A model generated the notes under the pieces. That model did no database searches and was not told where the DNA came from. It saw nothing but the letters and a program-made list of their open reading frames with translations. From the NCBI RefSeq assembly GCF_002222055.1, contig NZ_MUGS01000044.1:1-64000 (forward strand): DNA of 64,000 nucleotides, given 5' to 3'. This DNA is from Flavobacterium araucananum (GTDB lineage Bacteria > Bacteroidota > Bacteroidia > Flavobacteriales > Flavobacteriaceae). Shown here piece after piece: positions 18,985 through 28,842 of the stretch (its first letter is position 1; the number at the start of each line of letters is the position of its first letter). A program made the translations under genes and the position numbers.

Positions 18985-19293
18985 ATGAATAGTTTGCCTT
19001 TGTAAAGATGGTTTTTGTTATTAAAAATGTAATTTTTTTTACAGCAGAAATTATTGGTATGTTTTTTTAAGTCTTGAATGTTTGAATTTTTCAGGAAACG
19101 TATTTCTTAACATTGAAACAGTAAATTAAAGTAAGAAAAAAACTAATATAATATGAGGTATTTTGCTTTTGGATATTTTTTTTCTAAGATAATTAGTAGT
19201 TATTTTATTTGTAATCAACACATTAGTGATTATTGTAAATTGCATTATTTGTTTTATTGTGGAATCCCGTAAGGTTTTGATTTGGGGTTGTAT

Positions 19294-19301
19294 TACGTTT
19301 G
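19294..19301 (+). promoter_or_regulatory. promoter element of the lipoprotein gene
   Basis: TACGTTTGCA fits TAnnTTTG plus CA and lies 27 nt before the ATG at 19329. Confidence 0.5.
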
Positions 19302-19328
19302 CATTGATAACAAATTTAACCAATCAAA

Positions 19329-20108
19329 ATGAAAAAAATTTTATGCCTTTTTAGTGCTTTATCAATGGTACTAATCTCTTCTTGTTCTAGTGATGATTCA
19401 TCATCTGATAACGCATCTGGAACATTATTACCTACAAAAATTACTGAAACAACTGTTGAAAACGGAAAATCAGGAAGTCTTACTTACACATTTACTTACG
19501 ACGGTAATAAATTGAAAGAAGTTGGAGCTACTGATGCTTCAAGATCTGTTTATACTTATACAGGAGATGTTATAACAAAAGTGGAGTCTTATAAATCAGG
19601 TATTTTGCAAGTTACAGACGTTTATACGTATGAAGCTGGAAAATTAGCTACTAGAATTACTGTAAGAGAAGCAAATAAAACTACTCAGGATAAACTGACT
19701 TTCGTTTATAATGCAAATGGTACGGTTACTACAAAATCTTCTTCGATAGAAAATAAAATAGAAACTAAATACGACACTACTACTACTTATACTTTTTCGA
19801 ACGGGAATCTTGTTACTACAGAATACCTTGACGGTGTAAAAGAAAAAATTACAAGTACATTTGATGATAAGAAAAGCCCTTTTACTAATATTACAGGAGC
19901 AAAATTGTTGTTAGATTTAGATAATAATTTTGATTTTTCTTCAGTAAATAATACAGTTACAAACGTTACTACAAATTATGATGGTGACGGAAAACTGACT
20001 CAAACAGCAACTGTAACGACTACTAACAAATACAATGGCAGTAATTTCCTTACTGAGGTATTTTCAGGAGATGCAAAAGATTCTGAAAAACTTGAGATTG
20101 CTTACTAA
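19329..20108 (+). CDS. surface lipoprotein, TFTYDGNK family, paralogue 1
   Basis: This 259-aa protein begins with a lipoprotein signal peptide (MKKILCLFSALSMVLISSC); the acidic SSDDSSSD after the cysteine resembles the signal that sends Bacteroidota lipoproteins to the cell surface. The body is a series of Thr- and Tyr-rich strands (TFTYDGNKL, YTYTGDVITK, TFVYNANG) reminiscent of YD/Rhs-type strands. It shares TFTYDGNK, an NITGxxLLLD-like block and SVNN with the gene at 21529, so the two are paralogues. Function is unknown. Confidence 0.8.
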   Translation: MKKILCLFSALSMVLISSCSSDDSSSDNASGTLLPTKITETTVENGKSGSLTYTFTYDGNKLKEVGATDASRSVYTYTGDVITKVESYKSGILQVTDVYTYEAGKLATRITVREANKTTQDKLTFVYNANGTVTTKSSSIENKIETKYDTTTTYTFSNGNLVTTEYLDGVKEKITSTFDDKKSPFTNITGAKLLLDLDNNFDFSSVNNTVTNVTTNYDGDGKLTQTATVTTTNKYNGSNFLTEVFSGDAKDSEKLEIAY

Positions 20109-20129
20109 TTAATTTTAAGTAATAATCGA

Positions 20130-20172
20130 AAATCCCCAATCATCTTAACAGTTGATTTGGGGATTTTTTTAA
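20130..20172 (+). terminator. terminator after the first lipoprotein gene
   Basis: AATCCCCAA (20131-20139) pairs with TTGGGGATT (20157-20165), with extra ATC/GAT pairing inside, and is followed by a T run. Confidence 0.85.
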
Positions 20173-20232
20173 TAGAAAAAATTGACTTTTTGTTAGATAA
20201 AAAGATTTTGTTTTTTTTGAAACTTTTATCCC

Positions 20233-21372
20233 TTAAAACTTACCTGATTTAGAAGACCATTTTATAGTTTCATTGAATATTAAGACAAGACTACCGTCAT
20301 CTTTTAGGTGTAATTTTGCTCCGGGAAATTCTGAAGTATTACTGGTCCATGTTGTGACTAAAGGTGAGCCAATTGAAGTAGAACTTTTGCCTTTTATTAC
20401 AATGTTTCCATTGTTTTCTAAATAACATGAAGACATTTTATCATATCTTTTATTTCCTACCTGCCATATCAAATTATCATTTGTATCAAGGATAGACAGA
20501 GTACCACTATAAAAAGCTAGTCTATATTTTCCATTAGGCGATTTGATAGCTTGTGTCCATGGTATATAATCAAGTCTTTCTTCAGGTTCTACAATTGATC
20601 TAATAGTGAAGGGATACCAATTATTTATAGAATGCATGTCAACCGATGATAATCCATACGTTGCACTTACACCCACACCATTGGTTGTAAGAGATGAAGG
20701 TATAAGATAATGCATGATAGAAAGAGGATCATATTCGCTATAATTAGTACTACTTTCTTTCTTGATGACCCATCGATCTGTTTCTTCATTTGACCACCCC
20801 ATAAGTTCGCTATAATATTTATAAACCTTTGGTAAATTCCATTTAATATTTGCAGAAGGATTTTGTGTCTCATGATGTAAGCCTAATGCATGTCCAAATT
20901 CATGTAATATTGTTTGAGCTGCCCATTCTTCTTTTGCAACTTTTAGAGTTCCTAAGCGCATTGTTTGAGAAGATGTTTCACTACCAGGGCTTTTTCCCAA
21001 TTGCGACCAAGCACCAGGGCTGCCCACATCAAAACCAATTCGAATATGGGCATATTGATCTTTAGAGACATATTCAAATTTTAGATTTGCGTATTTTATC
21101 CATTCAGCTGCATATTTTTTTACTATTTCATGTTGCCAGCTTTCGCCATCTAAGAATTTAATTTTTATAATCTGACCAGTTTCCCATCTGGGCCAATTTA
21201 TAATCGCTGCACTTGATTTTGAAGTTACATTCTTTTGTGAATTTTTTAAATCAAATGTACAGATTTCTGTTTCGTCGGCAGAAGAGAATGAGTTTTGTGT
21301 AGTTTCGTTATTCTTATCACAAGAGAAAAAAATAAATGTAAAAGCGGCAATTACGAATTTTAGTTTTTTCAT
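20233..21372 (-). CDS. astacin-like zinc metalloprotease lipoprotein with lectin-like C-terminus
   Basis: The 379-aa product starts with a lipoprotein signal (FTFIFFSC, Cys18). The protease domain shows the astacin zinc signature HEFGHALGLHHE: H157, E158, H161 and H167. The Met-turn SIMHY (218-222) is also diagnostic of astacins. The C-terminal 100 residues read like a bulb-type (mannose-binding) lectin: SPNGKYRLAFYSGTLSI and KLHLKDDGSLVLIF followed by KWSS. A membrane-tethered protease with a carbohydrate-binding tail is inferred. It is divergent from the lipoprotein gene at 21529 and convergent with the one at 19329. Confidence 0.88.
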   Translation of the reverse strand: MKKLKFVIAAFTFIFFSCDKNNETTQNSFSSADETEICTFDLKNSQKNVTSKSSAAIINWPRWETGQIIKIKFLDGESWQHEIVKKYAAEWIKYANLKFEYVSKDQYAHIRIGFDVGSPGAWSQLGKSPGSETSSQTMRLGTLKVAKEEWAAQTILHEFGHALGLHHETQNPSANIKWNLPKVYKYYSELMGWSNEETDRWVIKKESSTNYSEYDPLSIMHYLIPSSLTTNGVGVSATYGLSSVDMHSINNWYPFTIRSIVEPEERLDYIPWTQAIKSPNGKYRLAFYSGTLSILDTNDNLIWQVGNKRYDKMSSCYLENNGNIVIKGKSSTSIGSPLVTTWTSNTSEFPGAKLHLKDDGSLVLIFNETIKWSSKSGKF

Positions 21373-21528
21373 TTTATATCGATTAAGTTAGCTTGCAATT
21401 TACATGTAAAAAGACTACAGAAAAAGGATAAATCTTTAATATGTCTTAAAGTGTTGTAATTAAAACTTATTGTGGATACGGTGCTTTTGGAAAAAGATTT
21501 CTTTTGTGTAAGACCTAAAACAGATATT

Positions 21529-22317
21529 ATGAAAAAGAATTTATTTTATTATTTACCGTTACTGCTTTTGCTTTTGAATTCTTGCTCTAGTGAGGAGAAT
21601 AATGATTATCCTAATTTAATTTTACCAAAAAAAATAATATATAAAGATCAAAATAATAAGATTTATGAAACTACAACTTTTACTTATGATGGTAATAAAA
21701 TTGTAAGTGTTGTTAATTCAGATTTATATATTGATTTTACTTATGATGGCAATCGAATAGTAAAATCAATTCAATACCGCAATTATGGCGAAAGCTATAC
21801 TGAAAAATTATATAGTTACTCAAATGATAAATTACATAAAGTAAATTTATCTTATTCTGATAGAGAACGTGAATATATATACACTTATAATAATGACATA
21901 ATTACAAAGCAAATTCACAACGTGGATAATAAAATTGGATCAGATGAAAATACTGAAGATGTATTTATTGTCTTGAATGGGAATATAGTTAAATCAAAAT
22001 GTAATTTTGGAAACGGGTATGATGTTATTAGTAATTCTTATTATGAGTATGATACAAAAAACAATGCTTTTAAAAATGTTACAGGATTGAATTTACTGAT
22101 CGATCAATTTAATTTTGGTGATGAAATAAGTTCTCCTTCAGTAAATAATATAACAAGATACAAAGTTTATTATATTCAAGGTTCAAAATCAACAATTGTA
22201 TTTGAGCCTTCCGGGAATGTTATGAAATATGAATATAATTTGGAAGGGTATCCAATAAAAAAAACAACTTACGATTATGCTGATCAAATAATTGAAATAA
22301 TAGAATATACCTATTAA
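21529..22317 (+). CDS. surface lipoprotein, TFTYDGNK family, paralogue 2
   Basis: The 262-aa product starts at the ATG at 21529, which gives a proper lipoprotein signal (LPLLLLLLNSCSSEEN); a GTG further upstream in frame would push the signal peptide inside. The acidic residues after the cysteine again suggest surface export. Repeated Tyr-rich strands (TFTYDGNKI, DFTYDGNRI, EYIYTYNNDI) and the block FKNVTGLNLLID match the paralogue at 19329. Function is unknown; its neighbour is the divergent astacin-like protease. Confidence 0.8.
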   Translation: MKKNLFYYLPLLLLLLNSCSSEENNDYPNLILPKKIIYKDQNNKIYETTTFTYDGNKIVSVVNSDLYIDFTYDGNRIVKSIQYRNYGESYTEKLYSYSNDKLHKVNLSYSDREREYIYTYNNDIITKQIHNVDNKIGSDENTEDVFIVLNGNIVKSKCNFGNGYDVISNSYYEYDTKNNAFKNVTGLNLLIDQFNFGDEISSPSVNNITRYKVYYIQGSKSTIVFEPSGNVMKYEYNLEGYPIKKTTYDYADQIIEIIEYTY

Positions 22318-22337
22318 GCAAATATTCTATTTCTTAT

Positions 22338-22371
22338 AAAAACCAAATACTTCTGTGTTTGGTTTTTTTTA
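22338..22371 (+). terminator. terminator after the second lipoprotein gene
   Basis: AAACCAAA pairs with TTTGGTTT, partly extended by AC/GT, and is followed by eight T. Confidence 0.85.
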
Positions 22372-22411
22372 TTGGTAAAAATTGGTGAAATTCGTGTTTA
22401 AAATAAAAACC

Positions 22412-23368
22412 ATGCAATTCAGAACCCAGATTCCAATTTCTAAAGCCAATAATCCTATTGATTACAATTCGAAATTAATTTCGATTGGTTCTTGTTTTGC
22501 AGAAAATATGGCAGAGAAATTCGATTATTTTAAGTTTCAAAATACTACGAATCCTTTTGGGATTATTTTTAATCCGGTTTCGATCGAAAAAATAATTAGC
22601 CGGGTAGTAAAGCAGGAATGGTATACAGAGAAAGATGTTTTTTTTTATAACGAACGTTGGCACAGTTATGAAGTTCATTCGGATTTAAGCAATTCTGATA
22701 GGCAGGAATTGCTGGAAACATTAAATAAAGCTGTTTCAGAAACCTATAATTACTTACAAGAAGCCACTCATATTATCATTACTTATGGAACTTCCTGGAT
22801 TTATAGAAACATAGAAACTGACGAAATTGTTGCCAATTGCCATAAAGTTCCTCAAAAGCAATTTTTGAAAGAATTAGTATCAGTCGAAATAATTCAGAAA
22901 AGCATTCAAAGTACGATTGGTTTAATTGAGACCTTAAACCCAAACATAAACTTCATTTTTACTGTTTCGCCGGTACGACATATAAAAGATGGCTTTGCAG
23001 AAAATCAATGGAGTAAATCAAATCTGTTTGCAGCACTTCATTTTAATCTGAAATCTGATATTAACAATCTAAAATTAGAATATTTTCCTTCGTATGAAAT
23101 CATGATGGATGAACTTCGCGATTATCGTTTTTATGCCGAAGATATGTTGCATCCCAACCAAATTGCGATCGATTATATTTGGAAACTTTTCAGTGAAAGT
23201 TATGTTGCAGAAAATAGTATGTTGACGATGCAGGAAGTCGATGAAATTCAAAAGAGCCTTCGCCATCGAAGTTTCAATCCGGAATCTGAGCAACATAAGA
23301 AATTCCTAGTTAAACTTCAGCAAAAAATAGCGCTTTTAGCAAGCAAACAGCCGCACATTAAATTTTAA
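22412..23368 (+). CDS. GSCFA-domain protein
   Basis: The 318-aa protein carries the motif that names the GSCFA family (SIGSCFAEN, residues 24-32). The family belongs to the SGNH/GDSL-hydrolase-like proteins, and the later HPNQIAIDYIW is consistent with a catalytic D/H block near the end (DMLHPNQIA). The ATG at 22412 is chosen because the conserved domain starts right after it; the frame is open upstream only through a TTG at 22382. No signal peptide is visible. The substrate is unknown. Confidence 0.85.
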   Translation: MQFRTQIPISKANNPIDYNSKLISIGSCFAENMAEKFDYFKFQNTTNPFGIIFNPVSIEKIISRVVKQEWYTEKDVFFYNERWHSYEVHSDLSNSDRQELLETLNKAVSETYNYLQEATHIIITYGTSWIYRNIETDEIVANCHKVPQKQFLKELVSVEIIQKSIQSTIGLIETLNPNINFIFTVSPVRHIKDGFAENQWSKSNLFAALHFNLKSDINNLKLEYFPSYEIMMDELRDYRFYAEDMLHPNQIAIDYIWKLFSESYVAENSMLTMQEVDEIQKSLRHRSFNPESEQHKKFLVKLQQKIALLASKQPHIKF

Positions 23369-23376
23369 ATTGAATA

Positions 23377-23504
23377 GCCGTTGGTTTTAACCAACGGATT
23401 AGAAAAGAAAATCTCTTTGGCTTTAGCCAAATCAACTTTCTATTTCGGCTAAAGCCAATTTAATCATAATTTGCTTTCCGTTGGTTAAAACCAACGACTA
23501 CTCA
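23377..23504. repeat. nested inverted repeat of the GTTGGTTTTAACC word
   Basis: CCGTTGGTTTTAACCAACG (from 23378) and its exact complement (23478-23496) are the outer arms. TTGGCTTTAGCC (23417-23428) and GGCTAAAGCCAA (23447-23458) are the inner arms. Each arm can also fold on itself. Downstream, to 23751, there is a short GCGCCTTCTTGGC word and then AT-rich sequence leading to tamB. Confidence 0.85.
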
Positions 23505-23751
23505 AAAAAAGATAAACTTAATTTATTGTTTTTTTTATTGAATTTTTGCGATAGTTAAAAAAGAAAAACTTCGTGTCTTCGCGCCTTCTTGGCAAAATAA
23601 AAAGTAAGAAAATAATTATTTGTCCGTAAAATTTTAGAATAATTGCGTGTAATTATGTAAATTGTTAAGGTTTAAAATTCACAATTTTGTAGACTGTAGC
23701 AATACACTTTTATAATACCGCAACTTTAATCTAAACGTGTTTTATTGACTT

Positions 23752-26700
23752 ATGAATAAGAAACCAATTCATTTTCTTAAAAAAACACTACGTATACTAC
23801 TTTGGTGCGTGGTTTCTATCATTGCACTTTTATTGCTTCTAATTGTACTCATACAAGTTCCGTCGATTCAAAATTATGTAAAAGACAAGGCGATTACCTA
23901 TTTGCATGAAAAGATAAAAACGAAAGTTTCCCTGGATCATATTTCGATTAAATTCCCGAAAGATGTAGTTCTGGAAGGTTTTTATTTTGAAGATCAGAAA
24001 AAAGATACTCTACTTGCAGGTAAACGTTTAGAGGTCGATGTCGATTTGTTTAAACTCGTTAGTAGCGAACTGGAGATCAATTCGGTTTCGCTGGAGAATG
24101 TTACCGCAAATATTTCGCGAAATAAAGATGGCGCATTCAATTTTGATTATATCATAAAAGCTTTCGAATCAAAAGAACCAAAAGTACAGGATCCGGATAG
24201 CAAACCCTTTAAAATATCTGTTGTAAAAGTAAATCTTGATAAAGTTAAATTCAACTTTAAAGATGATTTTTCTAAGAATGATATCAAAGTAAATCTAACG
24301 CATTTTGATACCAAATTTAAGGAATTCGACTTGGATAAAATGAATTTCGATATTCCGAATATTAATCTAAACGGATTAAAATTAGTGCTGGACCAGGATG
24401 TTGTCGAAAAAATTGCCGAAGTATCGGTAAAAACCGTTGATACTATTTCTAAGCGAAAAGACTTCAATTTAAAACTCGCAAAAATCAGTTTGTCTAAAAT
24501 TGATATTGCTTACGACAATAAAGATTCGAAACTTGATTCAGGAATTAAATTAGGAAATCTTGATCTTACGGTCAATAAAATAGATCTTAATAATCAGGTA
24601 TTGGATTTTGACACATTCGAACTAAAAAACCTTAGAGGAAATCTGCGATTAGGTGCAAAAGACAAACAAATTAAAACACCAAGTTTAGATTCAACCGCAA
24701 TAAAACAAGCGGGCTGGAAAATAAAACTGAATGATGTTGATATACAAGACATCGCTTTTAGATTTGATGATATGCAATCAAAACCGGTTTTAAAAGGAAT
24801 TGATTACAGCCATCTTGATTTGGATAAATTCAACTTCAAGGCACAAAAACTATATTATGGCAACGATACCATTTCTGGAAATATTAAAGCATTAGCAGTA
24901 AATGAAAAAAGCGGATTAGCGGTTGAGTCTTTAAAAACCAATTTTTTTTACGGACCTAAAAATGCATATTTGAATGATCTGTATTTAAAAACACCACAAA
25001 CACTTTTGCAAAATAAGATTAAACTAGCATATCCGTCGCTTAACGCATTAAAAAAAGATATTGCAAACCTGACTTTGGATGCGAATCTAAATCAGTCTAA
25101 AATAGGTTTTAAAGATATTTTGCTTTTTGCCCCTGATTTGCAAAAAACAAATCCGTTTAAAAGTAATCCAAATGCAATTTTGTATTTGAATACACGATTG
25201 ACCGGAAAAATAAAAGACTTAACTATACCGCAGTTCGAAATGAGCGGAATAGGAACAACAAAAGTTGCGCTTTCAGGAAAAATAACTGGTTTGCCAGATG
25301 CTAAAAATGCTTATTATGATTTGGATATCAAGAAGTTGTCAACTACTTCTAAAGATATTTATTCGTTTATTCCCGCAGGAACAATCCCTAAGAATATTCA
25401 GTTGCCATCTCAACTGAATTTGCAGGGAAAATTTAAAGGATCACTTCAAAATTTTAAAACAAGTCTGGCTTTAAACAGTAGTTTCGGAAATGCAAAAGTG
25501 GATGGTTTATTTGATCAGCGTGTTAAGAAAAAAGAGAAATATGATGCGACCGTTTATTTGTTGGATTTTGATTTAGGGCGATTGATCAAAAATGATTCAA
25601 TCGGAAAAATTACGCTTAAAGCCAAAGTAAAAGGCAAAGGTTTAGACCCAAAAACAGCTCAGGCACAATTTGACGGACTGGTTCAGAAAGCAGTTTTTAA
25701 TAGATATACATATCGGGATTTAGCTTTGAAAGGAAATATCGAAAACGGATCCTTTGACGTAAAATCAGGAATGAAAGATCCTAATTTGCATTTTGATCTT
25801 GTTGCCAGCGGAAACACAAAAGACAAATATCCGTCAATACAATTAAAATTAAACCTGGATATTGCCGATTTAGAAAAGCTAAATCTTCATGCCGGACCAA
25901 TGAAGTTACGAGGTAACATCGACGCAGATGTTGCAAATAGCAATCCTGATTTTCTAAACGGAAAAGTGTTTCTTTCGAACATTCAGATTTTGCAGGACGC
26001 AGAACCTATTGTGCTGGATTCTATAAGAGTTGTAGCTTTTGCAGATAACAATAGAAATAATATTAAAATTTCGTCTCAGTTTTTAAAGGCAGAAGTAGAC
26101 GGAAAATATAAACTGACCACACTAACGGCGGCAATAAAAAAATCATTGTCAAAATACATGGATCTAAAAAATCCAAAGGTAAATGGAGAGTCTGATGAGC
26201 AACGTTTGGCTTTTACGCTAAAAATTGATAATGACCCGATTCTTTTTAAACTGGTTCCAAAATTAACAGGTTTAGAGCCTGTTACGATTACCGGAAAATA
26301 TAATAATACAACAGATTCACTAGAAGTAAAAGGAACGATTCCGAGGATTGTGTATGCAGATAATACTATTGCCGACGGAAAAATAAATATCGAAGCAAAG
26401 GAAAATGCATTAGAATATTTGGTTTCTGTAGCGACCATCGAAAGTGGTTCTCTCAAAATTCCGTTTACGAGTTTATCAGGAAAAGTCGAAAATAATCTTT
26501 TGACGTATGCACTTGAAGTAAAAGATGTAAAAGACAAACAACAGTATTTTATTGCCGGAGAATTTAAAACTGAAGATTCTAAAAACATTTTCAAAATTGA
26601 CGCAGAAAATTTTGTGCTTAATTATGATAAATGGAGTATTGATCCTGAAAATGCAATTGAATTTGGAGCGAAAAGGCTTTATATCAATAAATTTTATTTA

Positions 26701-28842
26701 GCAAATTCAGGAAACGAATTAAAAATTCAGTCTCAGGGAGATCAGGATAATGCACCATTAAAAGTTGATTTTGTAAACTTCAAAATCGAGACGATTATGA
26801 ACATTGTAAAAAAAGATAAACTCTTAATGCAAGGTTTGATTAATGGAAATGCGGTGGTCGAAAACGTAATGATGAAACCAACTTTTACTTCTGATTTAAA
26901 AATAGATCAATTTGCGTTTAGAGGAGAACCGGTTGGAGATATTGCGATAAAAGTAGATAATAAAACCAATAATTTATTGGCGGCAAATGTTATCCTGAGC
27001 GGAGAAGGAAATGACCTGAATCTTACAGGGAATTATAAAATTGACGATAGTAATCTGGATTTTAATTTAGATATAAACAAACTGAACATTAAAAGTATTC
27101 AGGGTTTTAGTATGGGTAATATTACTGATGGAACCGGATTTTTGGCGGGGAACTTTAAAATTACGGGAAAAGCATCTGAACCAAAAGTCAACGGAGAATT
27201 AAACTTTAAAGAGACCGGTTTCAGAGTAACGAAACTCAATTCTTTTTTTAAAACCCAAGACGAAAAAATCACGCTTCAAAATGAAGTAATTACATTCGAT
27301 AAATTTACTTTTCATGATGAAAATGATAACGAATTAACCATAAACGGAACGATAAAATCAGCTGATTATACCAATTTTGATTTTGGTTTAACGGTTGTGG
27401 CAGACGATTTCAGAGCCATACATTCTAAAGAAGCAGACAATGATTTGTTTTATGGAGATTTGATCCTGGACACCAAACTAAACATTAAAGGAACTCTTGA
27501 GAATCCTGTTGTTGGCGGAAATATAAAAATAAACAAAGACACCAAGTTTACGGTTGTTTTACCACAATCTGATCCTTCGATCGCAGATAGAGAAGGTATT
27601 GTAGAGTTTGTCGATGAAGATAATATGTATCTGAAACAAACAGTTGCAATGGAGGACAAACTAAATCAATCTCAGCTTATTGGTATGGATGTTAGTGTTG
27701 AAATCAATATAGATAAAGAAGCTGAACTTACCTTGGTGATCGACAAAGGAAACGGGGATTATCTGAACCTAAAAGGGGAAGCGCAACTTACAGGAGGAAT
27801 AGATCCGTCCGGAAAAACGACTTTAACCGGTAAATATGAGTTTTCTGAAGGAGCTTATGAAATGAACTTTAATATGATTCGACGCAAATTCGATATTCAA
27901 AAAGGAAGTTCTATCACCTGGAATGGTGAGCCTACAATGGCGAGTTTAAACATCACGGCTGTTTATAAAGTAAGTACCGCACCAATAGATTTATTGGGGA
28001 ACCAATTGCCAACAGACAACCCTACGGTTAGAAATACATACAAACAAAAAATTCCGTTTCAGACCTTATTGAAAATGAATGGGGAACTTTTGAAACCGGA
28101 AATTACTTTTGATATTGTGCTGCCTGACGGAAATTATGATGTCTCTACAGATGTTGTCTCGCTTACACAAACAAAGCTGGAACAATTGCGACAAGAACCG
28201 GCAGAATTAAACAAACAGGTTTTTGCTCTTTTATTATTGAACAGATTTATTGGTGAAAATCCTTTTTCGAGCGAGAGTGGCGGAACAAGTGCAGAATCTC
28301 TGGCAAGACAAAGTGTGAGTAAAATACTTTCGCAACAATTAAATGATCTTGCGGGAGAATTAATTACAGGGGTACAGTTAGAATTTGATCTGGAATCGAC
28401 AGATGATTATACTACAGGGACAATGCAAAACAGAACCGATTTGAATGTTGGTGTTTCTAAAAAACTATTAGACGACAGACTAAAAGTAACTGTAGGAAGC
28501 AGTTTTGCAGTCGAAGGGCAGGAACGAGCCAATGAAGAAAGTACCAATATTGCAGGAGATGTGGCATTAGATTATCAACTAACCAAGGACGGGCGATATA
28601 TGGTTCGTGCGTATCGAAAAAATGAATATCAGGTTGCAGTAGAAGGACAGGTTGTAGAGACGGGAGTTGCTTTTATTATTACCATGAGTTACAACAAATT
28701 CAGAGAGCTTTTTCATCGTAGTGCAGCCGAAAAAGAAATGATCAAAGAAGAAAAGCTACGCAAAGAAAAAAGAAAACTCAAAGAAAAAGAAGAGAAGAAA
28801 AAAGAAGAAAATCAAATAGAAGGAAATGAGCAAAAGACATAG
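23752..28842 (+). CDS. tamB: translocation and assembly module protein TamB
   Basis: This 1696-aa protein is the inner-membrane, periplasm-spanning TAM subunit, an AsmA/TamB-type lipid-transfer-like protein. An N-terminal membrane helix (about 12-34) is followed by repeated amphipathic strands through the whole length, as expected for the long beta-groove. The conserved C-terminal DUF490 region contains GNYDVSTDVVSL. The last 40 residues are a highly charged Lys/Glu tail. The gene overlaps tamL by 17 nt, so the two are translated together. In Flavobacterium the TAM pair has been reported as important or essential. Confidence 0.92.
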   Translation: MNKKPIHFLKKTLRILLWCVVSIIALLLLLIVLIQVPSIQNYVKDKAITYLHEKIKTKVSLDHISIKFPKDVVLEGFYFEDQKKDTLLAGKRLEVDVDLFKLVSSELEINSVSLENVTANISRNKDGAFNFDYIIKAFESKEPKVQDPDSKPFKISVVKVNLDKVKFNFKDDFSKNDIKVNLTHFDTKFKEFDLDKMNFDIPNINLNGLKLVLDQDVVEKIAEVSVKTVDTISKRKDFNLKLAKISLSKIDIAYDNKDSKLDSGIKLGNLDLTVNKIDLNNQVLDFDTFELKNLRGNLRLGAKDKQIKTPSLDSTAIKQAGWKIKLNDVDIQDIAFRFDDMQSKPVLKGIDYSHLDLDKFNFKAQKLYYGNDTISGNIKALAVNEKSGLAVESLKTNFFYGPKNAYLNDLYLKTPQTLLQNKIKLAYPSLNALKKDIANLTLDANLNQSKIGFKDILLFAPDLQKTNPFKSNPNAILYLNTRLTGKIKDLTIPQFEMSGIGTTKVALSGKITGLPDAKNAYYDLDIKKLSTTSKDIYSFIPAGTIPKNIQLPSQLNLQGKFKGSLQNFKTSLALNSSFGNAKVDGLFDQRVKKKEKYDATVYLLDFDLGRLIKNDSIGKITLKAKVKGKGLDPKTAQAQFDGLVQKAVFNRYTYRDLALKGNIENGSFDVKSGMKDPNLHFDLVASGNTKDKYPSIQLKLNLDIADLEKLNLHAGPMKLRGNIDADVANSNPDFLNGKVFLSNIQILQDAEPIVLDSIRVVAFADNNRNNIKISSQFLKAEVDGKYKLTTLTAAIKKSLSKYMDLKNPKVNGESDEQRLAFTLKIDNDPILFKLVPKLTGLEPVTITGKYNNTTDSLEVKGTIPRIVYADNTIADGKINIEAKENALEYLVSVATIESGSLKIPFTSLSGKVENNLLTYALEVKDVKDKQQYFIAGEFKTEDSKNIFKIDAENFVLNYDKWSIDPENAIEFGAKRLYINKFYLANSGNELKIQSQGDQDNAPLKVDFVNFKIETIMNIVKKDKLLMQGLINGNAVVENVMMKPTFTSDLKIDQFAFRGEPVGDIAIKVDNKTNNLLAANVILSGEGNDLNLTGNYKIDDSNLDFNLDINKLNIKSIQGFSMGNITDGTGFLAGNFKITGKASEPKVNGELNFKETGFRVTKLNSFFKTQDEKITLQNEVITFDKFTFHDENDNELTINGTIKSADYTNFDFGLTVVADDFRAIHSKEADNDLFYGDLILDTKLNIKGTLENPVVGGNIKINKDTKFTVVLPQSDPSIADREGIVEFVDEDNMYLKQTVAMEDKLNQSQLIGMDVSVEINIDKEAELTLVIDKGNGDYLNLKGEAQLTGGIDPSGKTTLTGKYEFSEGAYEMNFNMIRRKFDIQKGSSITWNGEPTMASLNITAVYKVSTAPIDLLGNQLPTDNPTVRNTYKQKIPFQTLLKMNGELLKPEITFDIVLPDGNYDVSTDVVSLTQTKLEQLRQEPAELNKQVFALLLLNRFIGENPFSSESGGTSAESLARQSVSKILSQQLNDLAGELITGVQLEFDLESTDDYTTGTMQNRTDLNVGVSKKLLDDRLKVTVGSSFAVEGQERANEESTNIAGDVALDYQLTKDGRYMVRAYRKNEYQVAVEGQVVETGVAFIITMSYNKFRELFHRSAAEKEMIKEEKLRKEKRKLKEKEEKKKEENQIEGNEQKT

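Noticed and set aside
26076-26594. 172-codon open frame antisense to tamB
   Set aside because: It lies wholly inside tamB and the protein is a low-complexity Ser/Phe reading with no family likeness.
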